Part shown: piece by piece, positions 34,795-42,549 of the stretch
How positions within the stretch are numbered: the stretch's first letter is position 1
Layout of the letters: each line of letters opens with the position of its first letter
Assembly: GCA_963718065.1 (NCBI GenBank)
Contig: CAVQYE010000006.1
Location: forward strand, 74,828-138,827
DNA length: 64,000 bases
DNA from: CAVPGP01 sp963718065
Lineage (GTDB): Bacteria > Actinomycetota > Thermoleophilia > Gaiellales > Gaiellaceae
Reading direction: 5' to 3'
The notes under the pieces: generated by a model
Told to the model about the DNA's origin: nothing
What the model saw: only the letters and a program-made list of their open reading frames with translations
Database searches by the model: none
Translations under genes and position numbers: made by a program

Positions 34795-35678
34795 CGCAAC
34801 CTCCCCGCCTCCTTCGGCTGCGGCCGCGGCAGCTCCTCGGGCGCCATGTACGCGAGCAGCAGCTCCTCGAGGCCGATCTCGTCCACGGACCAGGACGGGT
34901 CGGCGATCGCGCCGCCGGTCCGGACGAGCAGCGTCAGCTGACGGCCGCTGTGCCGTTCCCTGACGATCTCGTCGACACCGCGAATCGCTCCGAGCGGCCG
35001 GCGGGCGCCCGTCAGCAGGCGATGCGACGCCAGCAGCTCGTCGACGTTGCCCTCGAGGCGGACGCGGCCCCTCCCGAGCAGGACGATGTGGTCGCAGACG
35101 CGCTCGATGTCCGCGACGACGTGCGACGCGACGACCACCGTCGCGCCCGTCTCCGCGACGCCGTCCATCAGCAGCCGCAGGAACTCGCGGCGGGAAAGCG
35201 GGTCGAGGCGCGCGAACGGCTCGTCGACGAGCAAGAGCGACGGCCGCTTGCCGAGAGCGAGCGCCAGCGCGAGGCGAACGCGCTCGCTCGCCGAGAGCGA
35301 CGAGACCTTCACCTTCCCGTCGAGCCCGGCGAGGAACTCGCCGGCGACGGTCCCGTCCCACCGAGGGTTCGACGCATGTGCGAACTCGACCGTGTCGCGA
35401 ACGGTGAACGACCGGTAGAGCGGCGCTCCCTGAGCGACGTAGCCGATCTCCGAGATCACCGACGGATCACGGTGCGGGTCGCGGCCGAGGATCCGGATCT
35501 CGCCTTCCGTCGGGATGTGGAGCGCCGTCGCGAGGCCGAGCAGCGTCGACTTGCCGGCGCCGTTCGGGCCGGCGAGGCCGACGATCGCCTGCTCGGGGAT
35601 CGTCAACGTGCAGTCTCGAAGCGCCCATGTGCGGCGGAAGCGCTTGCCGAGCGCCTGCGCTTCGAGGGGGGCCGTCAT
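34782..35678 (-). CDS. ABC transporter ATP-binding protein
   Basis: A 298-residue ATPase: Walker A GPNGAGKST (about residue 37), Q-loop YVAQGAPLY, signature-equivalent SLSASERVRLALALAL (degenerate, with SASER replacing the usual SGGQ), Walker B SLLLVDEPFARLD and the H-loop ASHVVAD. The C-terminal 80 residues form the regulatory domain common in YtrB-like proteins. ATG 35678 overlaps the gntR stop. It pairs with the downstream permease. Confidence 0.88.
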   Translation of the reverse strand: MTAPLEAQALGKRFRRTWALRDCTLTIPEQAIVGLAGPNGAGKSTLLGLATALHIPTEGEIRILGRDPHRDPSVISEIGYVAQGAPLYRSFTVRDTVEFAHASNPRWDGTVAGEFLAGLDGKVKVSSLSASERVRLALALALGKRPSLLLVDEPFARLDPLSRREFLRLLMDGVAETGATVVVASHVVADIERVCDHIVLLGRGRVRLEGNVDELLASHRLLTGARRPLGAIRGVDEIVRERHSGRQLTLLVRTGGAIADPSWSVDEIGLEELLLAYMAPEELPRPQPKEAGRLRWHG

Positions 35679-36067
35679 GCGACCCTTTGGGCGAGGGCCT
35701 CCCGAAGCGTCGTGGAGATCAGCGCTCTGATGCTCTCCTCGTCGAGCCCTGCATGCTCCGCAGCCGTCAGCCACCGCTCGAACTCGGCGCGCAGCGCCTC
35801 GTGGTGGCGCAGGGACGGCGTCGCGAGCGTGCTCGTGACGAACGTACCGCGGCCCTGTCGCGCAATGACCAGGCCTTGCCGCTCGAGATCCCGGTACGCC
35901 TTGGCGACCGTGTTCGGGTTGATCGCGAGCTCGGCGACCACCTCGCGAACCGTGGGTAGCTGATCGCCTACGTCGAGCACACCGAGACGCAGCGCCTCCT
36001 TGACCTGCTGAACGATCTGCAGGTAGGTCGCGACGCCCGAATGTGGGTCGAGGTGGAACTCGATCAC
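35675..36067 (-). CDS. GntR-family regulator, YtrA subfamily
   Basis: A 130-residue repressor. The winged-helix DNA-binding domain covers the first 75 residues (QIVQQVKEALRLGVLDVGDQL, LPTVREVVAELAINPNTVAKAYRDLE, GRGTFV), followed by a short 50-residue tail. That length is characteristic of the YtrA subfamily, which controls adjacent ABC transporters. I place the start at GTG 36067 because TAGGAT lies seven bases upstream; the ATG at 36076 would fall inside that -10. It probably autoregulates this operon. Confidence 0.88.
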   Translation of the reverse strand: MIEFHLDPHSGVATYLQIVQQVKEALRLGVLDVGDQLPTVREVVAELAINPNTVAKAYRDLERQGLVIARQGRGTFVTSTLATPSLRHHEALRAEFERWLTAAEHAGLDEESIRALISTTLREALAQRVA

Positions 36068-36124
36068 GGTCAACATCCTACTCGCCAGGATCGCCGATCA
36101 CGAATACCGGCCCCGACAGACACC

Positions 36125-37447
36125 TCAGGCTTCGGCGGCCTGGCTCTCCTCGGATTCGGTGTCGAGCGCAGGATTGACGCGGTCCGGGAAGCGGACCGTC
36201 AGCCGTTCGATCCTCGAGCCGTCCACCTCGTCCACGTGCAGCGACATCCCGTGGTACTCGACCGCGTCGCCCGGCAGCGCGGCGCGGCCGAGCGCCCCGA
36301 AGACGAAGCCGGCCATCGTGTGGTAGTCGTCCTGCGGCAGCTGGCAGTCGAACTGCTCGTTGAAGTCGTCGATCGGGAACGTGCCGTCGACGCGGATCGT
36401 GTGCTCGTCGATCCGCTCCACCGACTCGTCGGGCAGGTCGAACTCGTCCTCGATCTCGCCCACGATCTCCTCCAGGAGATCCTCGAGCGTGACGATTCCC
36501 TCCATGCCGCCGTACTCGTCGGTGACGATCGCCATGTGCTGGTTGGAACGCCGGAACTCGGTCAGCAGCGCCGCGAGATCCTTGGTCTCCGGGACGAAGT
36601 ACGGCACGCGAAGGATCGACTCGATGTCGACGGCGGCCATCCCGCGGTCGTGCATCGCAGAGATCAGGTCGCGGACGTGGATCGTGCCGACGATCGTGTC
36701 GAGCGAGCCGCGGTACACCGGATAGCGCGTGTACGGGGAGACGAGCACGGCCTGCAGTGCCTCCTCGGGCGGCAGCTCGATCGAGAGCGCCACGACCTCA
36801 GGTCGCGGCACCATCACGTCGGCGACCTCCTTGTCGGCGAAGTCGAAGACCTTGTAGAGCATCTCCTGCTCGCCCGCCTCGATCTCGCCGTGCTCGGTCG
36901 ACTCCGAGAGGAGCATCCGCAGCTCGGCCTCCGAGTGCACCGCGCCCGAGGCTCCCGGCGCCTCGAGCCCGATCGTGCGCAGGACGAACTCGGTCGAGTA
37001 GCGCAGCAGCCAGATAAACGGCCGCAGGAGCCAGAAGAAGAGCCGCACGGGAGTCGCCACGGCGAGCGCCACGCGCTCGGCGTAGCCGAGCGCGATCCCC
37101 TTCGGCACGAGCTCGCCGATCACGACGTGCAGGAACGTGATGATCACGAGCGCCAGGACGACCGCCAGGAACGTCGCCATCACCGGGTCGAAGGCGTGTG
37201 CGAGCAACGGCTCGCCCAGGGCGCCGATCGCGATGCTCGTGATCGTGACGCCGAGCTGCATCGCGGCGATGAACTGCGGCGGCTCGCTTGTGATCTGCAA
37301 TACCTGCCGTGCCCGCCGCGAGCCCGCGTGCGCGAGCTCGTGCATCCGGGTGCGGCGGACCGTGACGAGTCCGTACTCCGCGGCTACGAAGAATCCGTTG
37401 AGCACGATCAGCCCGAAGAGGGCGAGCAGCTCGAGGAAGAAGGTCAC
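36125..37447 (-). CDS. CNNM/CorC family membrane protein with CBS domains
   Basis: A 440-residue protein: an N-terminal DUF21/CNNM membrane domain with about four helices (residues 1-145, MTFFLELLALFGLIVLNGFF, FIAAMQLGVTITSIAIG), two CBS domains (about 200-320, VADVMVPRPEVVALS and HMAIVTDEYGGMEGIVTLEDLLEE) and a C-terminal CorC_HlyC domain (TIRVDGTFPIDDFNEQF). Relatives are Mg2+/Co2+ efflux or Na+-coupled Mg2+ transporters. The annotation haemolysin seen in databases is historical. GTG 37447 follows GGAGAG. Confidence 0.92.
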   Translation of the reverse strand: MTFFLELLALFGLIVLNGFFVAAEYGLVTVRRTRMHELAHAGSRRARQVLQITSEPPQFIAAMQLGVTITSIAIGALGEPLLAHAFDPVMATFLAVVLALVIITFLHVVIGELVPKGIALGYAERVALAVATPVRLFFWLLRPFIWLLRYSTEFVLRTIGLEAPGASGAVHSEAELRMLLSESTEHGEIEAGEQEMLYKVFDFADKEVADVMVPRPEVVALSIELPPEEALQAVLVSPYTRYPVYRGSLDTIVGTIHVRDLISAMHDRGMAAVDIESILRVPYFVPETKDLAALLTEFRRSNQHMAIVTDEYGGMEGIVTLEDLLEEIVGEIEDEFDLPDESVERIDEHTIRVDGTFPIDDFNEQFDCQLPQDDYHTMAGFVFGALGRAALPGDAVEYHGMSLHVDEVDGSRIERLTVRFPDRVNPALDTESEESQAAEA

Positions 37448-37496
37448 GCCCCGCTCTCCGGGGCCTGGGTACTAAAGGGATCGTCGTCCAAGAGGA

Positions 37497-38435
37497 TCAG
37501 ACCGCAGTATAGGTAACGACCCCGGCGGTCAGACCCCGGCGGGCCCGGTCCAGCCTGACGAGGCGCTCGAGATGTGACAGCGTCTCGGCGACCGCGAAGC
37601 GCCGCTGCATCGGCGCCAGCTCGCGTCCGAAGAGCGACATCGAGACCGCGAAGCCTGACTGCGGCTCGGCCGTGAGGATCGCCTGGGTCGCGTCGAGGCG
37701 TTCCTCGTGGTGCGCGACGATCTCGCGCGAGCGCGCCGCTCCGTCCTCGATCGGCTCGCCGTGCCCCGTCAGCACCAGCGCCGGCCGCAGCTCCTCGATC
37801 CGCTCCAGGGTGCGCAGGTAGTCGCCGAGCGGGTCGGGGCGGCTCTCCGGCCACAGCCCGACCGCGGGTGTGATGCGGTTCAGCAGGCAGTCGCCGGCGA
37901 TCAGCACGCCGTCGTCCCGCAGCAACGCGATGTGCCCGTCCGCGTGACCCGGCAGCTCGAGCACCTGCCAGCCGTCCACCTCTTCGCCCTCGTAGAGGAG
38001 GTCCGGGTCGTGGGCGTACTTGATGAACTTCGCGTAGGCGCGGCCGCCTTCGATCAGGTCGCGCGTCACCTCGGGCGGCACACCGTGCTCGGCGAACCAC
38101 TCGCCGATCCGCTCCGGCCAGTCCGAGGATCCCCACACGCGGACACACTGCGCGTAGTCGAGCCCACCCTGCAGGACACGCGCCCCGGTCAGCTCCTTCG
38201 CCGCGGCTGCGCCGCCGACGTGATCCGGGTGGAAGTGCGTGATCAGGATCCGCTCGACCGGGACGTCCGGCACCACCGGGTCGCCGATTCCCATCCCCGT
38301 GTCGACGAGCATCCACGACCCGTCCGCGGTCCGCACCAGGTAGCAGTGGACGTGCTTGGGGCCGCTCGGCAGCGGCAGCGTCACCCGGCGGATGCCGTCC
38401 GCGATCTCGATCGTCGTGTCGGATGCCGTCGCCAC
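37497..38435 (-). CDS. MBL-fold metallo-hydrolase
   Basis: A 312-residue metallo-beta-lactamase-fold hydrolase. The metal motif is THFHPDHVGG (about residues 66-75), with further His/Asp ligands in ELPGHADGHI and AGDCLL and the terminal LTGHGEP. The C-terminal part after about residue 225 is a helical extension (QRRFAVAETLSHLERLVRL) seen in glyoxalase-like MBL proteins. Substrate unknown; thioesters or lactones are common for this branch. GTG 38435 is leaderless by spacing (TAGCGT, six bases). Confidence 0.88.
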   Translation of the reverse strand: MATASDTTIEIADGIRRVTLPLPSGPKHVHCYLVRTADGSWMLVDTGMGIGDPVVPDVPVERILITHFHPDHVGGAAAAKELTGARVLQGGLDYAQCVRVWGSSDWPERIGEWFAEHGVPPEVTRDLIEGGRAYAKFIKYAHDPDLLYEGEEVDGWQVLELPGHADGHIALLRDDGVLIAGDCLLNRITPAVGLWPESRPDPLGDYLRTLERIEELRPALVLTGHGEPIEDGAARSREIVAHHEERLDATQAILTAEPQSGFAVSMSLFGRELAPMQRRFAVAETLSHLERLVRLDRARRGLTAGVVTYTAV

Positions 38436-38441
38436 GGCAAG

Positions 38442-38447
38442 ACGCTA
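38442..38447 (-). promoter_or_regulatory. -10 box TAGCGT of the MBL-fold gene
   Basis: TAGCGT, exactly six bases (CTTGCC), then GTG 38435. Confidence 0.45.
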
Positions 38448-38486
38448 CAGCGTGCCGAGGCGCACGCACGACCGGGTGCCGTGATA

Positions 38487-38500
38487 CGAACATATGTTCT
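38487..38500 (+). promoter_or_regulatory. LexA (SOS) box
   Basis: CGAACATATGTTCT matches the actinobacterial/Bacillus LexA consensus CGAAC-N4-GTTCG, with GAACATATGTTC a perfect 12-bp palindrome. It abuts the -10 box of the radical SAM gene, so bound LexA would block polymerase. Confidence 0.72.
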
Positions 38501-38505
38501 ATACT
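38500..38505 (+). promoter_or_regulatory. -10 box TATACT of the radical SAM gene
   Basis: TATACT, six bases (CGCGAG), then ATG 38512. It overlaps the LexA box by one base. Confidence 0.6.
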
Positions 38506-38511
38506 CGCGAG

Positions 38512-39408
38512 ATGCCGGTGGAGTACCGCGAGGAGCCCTGCCGGAGCGCGCTCAACCGCGTTTCCGGGATGCCGTTCGCCTGGTCGCTCAATCCGTACAT
38601 GGGCTGCGCGCACCGCTGCACCTTCTGTTACGTCCGCGCGTTCGAGCGCCGCGCCGATAGGCCGGCCGACGACGGCTACGGGCGGTCGATCCGGATCAAG
38701 GTAAACGTCGCCGAGGTCCTCCGAGCCGAGCTTGCCCGCAGGACGTCGCAGCGAGACGGGATCGTGATCGGCGCCGCGACCGACCCGTACCAGCCGGCCG
38801 AGGGTCGTTATCGCCTGACGCGTGCGTGCATCGGCGTCCTCGGCGAGGCGCGGAACCCGTTCTCGATCATCACGCGCGGGCCGATGATCCTGCGGGACGT
38901 CGACGTGCTCACCGAGGCGGCCCGGCGCGCGTCGGTGCACGTCACCTTCTCGATCCCGACGCTCGACGAGGACGTCTGGCGAACGACCGAGCCTGGGACT
39001 GCACACCCACGCCAGCGGCTGCGAGCACTGACGGCGCTCGTCGAGGCCGGGATCGCCGTCGGCGTCGGCATGGCGCCCATCCTCCCCGGCCTCTCCGACC
39101 GGCCCGAGCAGCTTCGCGCCGTGGTCGAGGCCGCGCGGGCAGCCGGCGCGACGGGGGTCTGGACGAACCTCCTCTACCTCAAGGAGGGCACCAAGGATCA
39201 CTTCCTGGCTGCGCTGGCTCGCGACTGGCCCGAAGAGCTGGAACGGTACGAAGAGCTCTACGGCCGCCGCGCCTACCTGGGCACGGAGGAGGCAGGCCCG
39301 GTGCGCGAGGAGGTCGCCCGGCTCCGCAAGGAGCTCGGCGTCCGGGACCGGCGCCGGGTCCGGTTGGAGCCGGAGCCGGAGCCCGTCCAGCTCGCCCTGA
39401 ACGTCTGA
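38512..39408 (+). CDS. radical SAM protein, Rv2578c/SplB-like family
   Basis: A 298-residue radical S-adenosylmethionine protein. The [4Fe-4S] motif is C-x3-C-x2-C in GCAHRCTFCYVRAF (about residues 26-33). Further blocks include IVIGAATDPYQPAEGRYRLTR, ITRGPMILRDVDVL and VTFSIPTLDEDVWRTTEPG. These place it in the DNA-repair-photolyase-related group (spore photoproduct lyase-like) to which mycobacterial Rv2578c belongs. The catalysed reaction is unknown. The LexA box on its promoter supports a DNA-damage role. ATG 38512 is chosen over ATG 38494, which lies inside the operator. Confidence 0.9.
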   Translation: MPVEYREEPCRSALNRVSGMPFAWSLNPYMGCAHRCTFCYVRAFERRADRPADDGYGRSIRIKVNVAEVLRAELARRTSQRDGIVIGAATDPYQPAEGRYRLTRACIGVLGEARNPFSIITRGPMILRDVDVLTEAARRASVHVTFSIPTLDEDVWRTTEPGTAHPRQRLRALTALVEAGIAVGVGMAPILPGLSDRPEQLRAVVEAARAAGATGVWTNLLYLKEGTKDHFLAALARDWPEELERYEELYGRRAYLGTEEAGPVREEVARLRKELGVRDRRRVRLEPEPEPVQLALNV

Positions 39409-39439
39409 CTTCAGGTGTGAGCGCTACGATCCTCCCCCA

Positions 39440-40063
39440 ATGGCCGACGAAATCACCTGCCTGATCGTCGACGACCACGAGGTCGTCCGGGAAGGGCTGC
39501 GCCTGTCGCTCTCGCGCGCGCCCCACATCCGCGTCATCGGCGAGGCATCCGACGGCGCCAGCGCAGTCGAGCTCGCGCTCCGTCGCAAGCCCGACGTCGT
39601 GATCATGGACGTGCGTATGCCAGGTATGGACGGCCTCGAAGCGACCAAGCAGCTGACGGCCCAGCAGCCGGACGCAAAGGTCCTCATCTTCACCGCGTAT
39701 TCCGAGCGCAGCCTTCTGGGACGCGGGCTCGAGTCGGGCGCGAAGGGCTACATCCTGAAGGAGGCCCCGCACCAGACCCTCGTCCGCGCGATCGAGAAGG
39801 TGGCAGCCGGCGACGGCTACGTCGACCCGGCGTTGATGCCGGCCTTCCTGGCGGGCAAAGACAAGGACGAGATGCTCACGGCGCGGGAGCGCGAGATCCT
39901 GCAGCTCCTCGCCGACGGGATGTCGAACGCCGACGTCGCGGCCAAGCTCTTCATCAGCCAGGAGACCGTCAAGAGCCACGTGCGGCACATCCTCACGAAG
40001 CTCGAGGCGGACACCCGGACGCATGCGGTCGCGATTGCACTCCGCGACGCGATCATCGACTAG
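39440..40063 (+). CDS. NarL/FixJ family response regulator
   Basis: A 207-residue two-domain regulator. The receiver has the acidic pocket DDHEVVREG, phosphoacceptor Asp57 (VVIMDVRMPGMDG), switch Thr in IFTAYSE and Lys in YILKEAP. The C-terminal LuxR-type helix-turn-helix is LTAREREILQLLADGMSNADVAAKLFISQETVKSHVRHIL. The cognate sensor follows 14 bp downstream. ATG 39440 is preceded by TACGAT nine bases upstream. Target genes cannot be inferred. Confidence 0.93.
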   Translation: MADEITCLIVDDHEVVREGLRLSLSRAPHIRVIGEASDGASAVELALRRKPDVVIMDVRMPGMDGLEATKQLTAQQPDAKVLIFTAYSERSLLGRGLESGAKGYILKEAPHQTLVRAIEKVAAGDGYVDPALMPAFLAGKDKDEMLTAREREILQLLADGMSNADVAAKLFISQETVKSHVRHILTKLEADTRTHAVAIALRDAIID

Positions 40064-40077
40064 TCTCGATGGCCTAG

Positions 40078-40737
40078 GTGAGCGTGAGCAAGCTCGAGCC
40101 CGAGGCCGAGCGCCGGCAACTCCAGGAACGGCTGCTCGAAGCCGAGCAAGACGAGCGCCGGCGGATCGCGCTCTTCCTCCACGACGGCCCCGTTCAGAAC
40201 CTCGCCGGCATCGCGCTGATGCTCGACGCGGCGGTGCACTCGATCGAGGCGGGCCAGCATGAGCAGGCGCTGACCGTGATCCGCTCCGTGCTCGGTCGCC
40301 AGCGCGAGACGATCCGCGAGCTCCGCGACCTCTCGTTCGCGCTGGAGCCCGTCGTCCTCCGCGACCAGGGCTTCGGCCCGGCGGCGCGGGCGCTCGCCGA
40401 GCAGCTCGGCACGTCGAACGAGGTGCGGATCGACCTGGACGTCGCCTATGCCGAGGAGCTCGGCCAGAACACGCAGGCGGCGGTCTACACGATCGTGCGC
40501 GAGTGTCTCGACCAGTCGATCCGCCGCAGCGCGAAACGCATCTCGGTGCGGATCAGCGCCACCGATCGGGGCGCCACGGAGATCGTCGTCACCGACGACG
40601 GAGCCGGCGAGCGCCGCCGGCGCATCTACGAGGCAATCGAGGAGCGCGCGCGCCAGCTGCTCGGCTCGCTCGAGATCGAGAGTGACGGCGGCACGACGAT
40701 CCGGGTGCTGCTGCCCTCCCATTCGACGCGCCGCTAG
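40078..40737 (+). CDS. histidine kinase of the HisKA_3 type, degenerate ATPase
   Basis: A 219-residue cytoplasmic sensor. Residues 12-75 form a HisKA_3 dimerisation domain with phosphoacceptor His35 (RRRIALFLHDGPVQNLAG). An HATPase_c-like domain follows, but its N-box reads IVRECLDQSIRRSAK, where the usual Asn of EALNNAxKHA is missing, and only one Gly-rich box remains (VTDDGAGE), with no second GxGxxG lid. It has no input or membrane domain. It pairs with the NarL regulator and might act as a phosphatase or need a partner kinase. GTG 40078. Confidence 0.8.
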   Translation: MSVSKLEPEAERRQLQERLLEAEQDERRRIALFLHDGPVQNLAGIALMLDAAVHSIEAGQHEQALTVIRSVLGRQRETIRELRDLSFALEPVVLRDQGFGPAARALAEQLGTSNEVRIDLDVAYAEELGQNTQAAVYTIVRECLDQSIRRSAKRISVRISATDRGATEIVVTDDGAGERRRRIYEAIEERARQLLGSLEIESDGGTTIRVLLPSHSTRR

Positions 40738-40749
40738 CGCGTCTCGACG

Positions 40750-41835
40750 TCAGCCGACGGCGGACTCCGCGGCGACGATGCCGAGCACGAGCGCCGACGC
40801 GAGGCCGCTTGCCCAGCCGCCGGTCGAGATCCCACCCGCGTCCGCGCCCGCGGCGTAGAGCCCGTCGACCGGTGCGCCATCCTCACCGACGACCCGCGCG
40901 CTCGGGTCGATTCGCAGGCCACCGAGCGTCGTCGTGATCGCCGCCTTCACGCGCACTGCCTCCACCGTGCCAGCGGGCGGGTCGAATGGAAGCGCGCCCG
41001 GGTCGGTGCGGGTGGGCGCCGCGGCGACGACGTCGCGCACGATGCCGTAGCGCGTCTCCTTCGTCAGTGCAGCCTCGTCGAGCAGGTACCAAGCCACCGC
41101 GCCGGGGCGGTGCGCCGTCTCCTGGACGAGGCGCGTCTCCGACCAGTCGTCCATGTCGAACGAGATCTCGTGACCGTCGCGATCGACGATCGTGGCCCAG
41201 CGCGCGTAGAGCTGCGACAGCGAGACGAACTCGTCCTCGGTGAACGGCGCGTCCGGCATGTTGCGTCCGTAGAACTCGTCCATTCCGGCCGAGAGCGCCG
41301 CACCGGCTTCGAGGCCATGCCGTAACCCGTCACCGGCGCTGACGGAGTTGGCCCGAAGCGGCAGGTCCGCTGCGGGCGCAATGTGCTCCCTGACCAGATC
41401 GGACGAGCCCTGAAAGCCGCCGGTGCACAGGATCGTGGCGTCGGTCGACGCGTGATGGTGATGTACATCTCCATCACCGAGGCGAAGGTCACCGCCTTTC
41501 CGGACGAGTGTCTCGGTCAGACCCCTGGTGTCAAAGCGCTTCCCGATCGTCAACGGATTCCCCGTTTCCTCCCACAGGACCGGCGCGCCAAGCAAGCGCA
41601 GCCACTCGAGCGCATCGTCGAGCCGCTCGTAGACGAGCCGCTGGAGCGCCTCGTCGCCGCCGGGGCACTGAGCACGAAACGCCTGCCAGTCGCGGTAGCG
41701 CCAGACAACGCCAGAGGAGAGCAGCATCGAGCCGCCGGGGTGGCCAGCCTGCTCGGAGACGAGCGGAGTCACGCCCAACTCGCGCGCCCGGACAGCGGCG
41801 GCGAGGCCCGCCATGCCGGCCCCCGCAATGAGCAT
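40750..41835 (-). CDS. FAD-binding oxidoreductase (fumarate reductase/KstD-like flavoprotein)
   Basis: A 361-residue flavoprotein. The N-terminal FAD-binding motif is LIAGAGMAGLAAAVRARELG with the following Glu in VSEQAGHPGGS, then the second FAD strand ATILCTGGFQGSSD. The C-terminal FAD contact is GLYAAGADAGGISTGGWASG. This order fits the fumarate reductase/3-ketosteroid dehydrogenase family, although it is about 100 residues shorter than typical members, mainly in the middle. A His-rich stretch (DVHHHHAS) lies in the shortened region. Substrate unknown. It follows the VOC gene by 2 bp. Confidence 0.8.
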   Translation of the reverse strand: MLIAGAGMAGLAAAVRARELGVTPLVSEQAGHPGGSMLLSSGVVWRYRDWQAFRAQCPGGDEALQRLVYERLDDALEWLRLLGAPVLWEETGNPLTIGKRFDTRGLTETLVRKGGDLRLGDGDVHHHHASTDATILCTGGFQGSSDLVREHIAPAADLPLRANSVSAGDGLRHGLEAGAALSAGMDEFYGRNMPDAPFTEDEFVSLSQLYARWATIVDRDGHEISFDMDDWSETRLVQETAHRPGAVAWYLLDEAALTKETRYGIVRDVVAAAPTRTDPGALPFDPPAGTVEAVRVKAAITTTLGGLRIDPSARVVGEDGAPVDGLYAAGADAGGISTGGWASGLASALVLGIVAAESAVG

Positions 41836-41837
41836 CG

Positions 41838-42497
41838 CTACGTAAGCGAGAACGTCGGCTTGTGCTCGACGTACTCGATGCGCACGCGCTCGGGGCCCCA
41901 CAGGAACGCGGCGTACGTGTTGGCCGCGTCGACGACGGACTCGACTTCGATGCCGAGTTCCTTCGCCTCGCTGATGTGCTCGTCCGCGGAATCGACCAGA
42001 ACGGCGAGGTGGTTCAGCAACGGCCGGTCGGGCTCACCCGGTTCGCCGTCGTGGAACTCGATGTGTGCGCCGCCGACTTCGACGCGCCGCTTGCCGGCGG
42101 CCTGGAAGCCGTAGAGCTCATAGCTCGCAGCCGTCGCGTCGGGGTCCGCTGAGAAGAGCGCGACATGGTCGAGGTCGTACTCGCTCGTCGTCGGCGCCTC
42201 GACGAGGACGACGTCGATCCCCTCGCCGAGAGCGATCTTGTCTCCGCCGTCGGGCATCTCCTCCCGGGCGGCCGCGAGGTCGCTCACGCGCAGGGCGACG
42301 TGCTTGAACGCGCCCTGCTCGCGCGGCCCCTCGGCGTCGAAGAGCGTCAGCTTCCCGCGGCGCGCGTCGGCGCCGATCAGCGTGAACTTCTCCTCTTCGG
42401 TGATCACGTGCATGCCGAGGTGCCGGCACGCGAGATCGACGATCGATTGTCGCTCCGACACCCAGAACGCGACGTGATCGAGAGTCCGGGGCTCCAC
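41838..42497 (-). CDS. VOC family dioxygenase-like protein
   Basis: A 219-residue protein with two vicinal-oxygen-chelate modules: RTLDHVAFWVSERQSIVD with the first His ligand, AFKHVALRVSDLAAAREE, DLDHVALFSADPDAT, and the C-terminal LNHLAVLVDS and VRIEYVEH. The duplicated arrangement resembles extradiol dioxygenases and related enzymes. Ring-cleavage activity is possible but not demonstrable. GTG 42497 has TATCTT exactly six bases upstream. The FAD oxidoreductase gene follows within 2 bp, and together they suggest an aromatic or steroid catabolic step. Confidence 0.8.
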   Translation of the reverse strand: MEPRTLDHVAFWVSERQSIVDLACRHLGMHVITEEEKFTLIGADARRGKLTLFDAEGPREQGAFKHVALRVSDLAAAREEMPDGGDKIALGEGIDVVLVEAPTTSEYDLDHVALFSADPDATAASYELYGFQAAGKRRVEVGGAHIEFHDGEPGEPDRPLLNHLAVLVDSADEHISEAKELGIEVESVVDAANTYAAFLWGPERVRIEYVEHKPTFSLT

Positions 42498-42503
42498 GGC
42501 GCC

Positions 42504-42509
42504 AAGATA
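42504..42509 (-). promoter_or_regulatory. -10 box TATCTT of the VOC gene
   Basis: TATCTT, exactly six bases (GGCGCC), then GTG 42497. Confidence 0.45.
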
Positions 42510-42549
42510 CCTACGGCCTGGCAGCCTGCGTCGCGGAGCCCCGCTCTCG

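Noticed and set aside
36041..37516. 491-codon plus-strand frame opposite the CNNM gene
   Set aside because: Shadow frame; all recognised domains lie on the minus strand.
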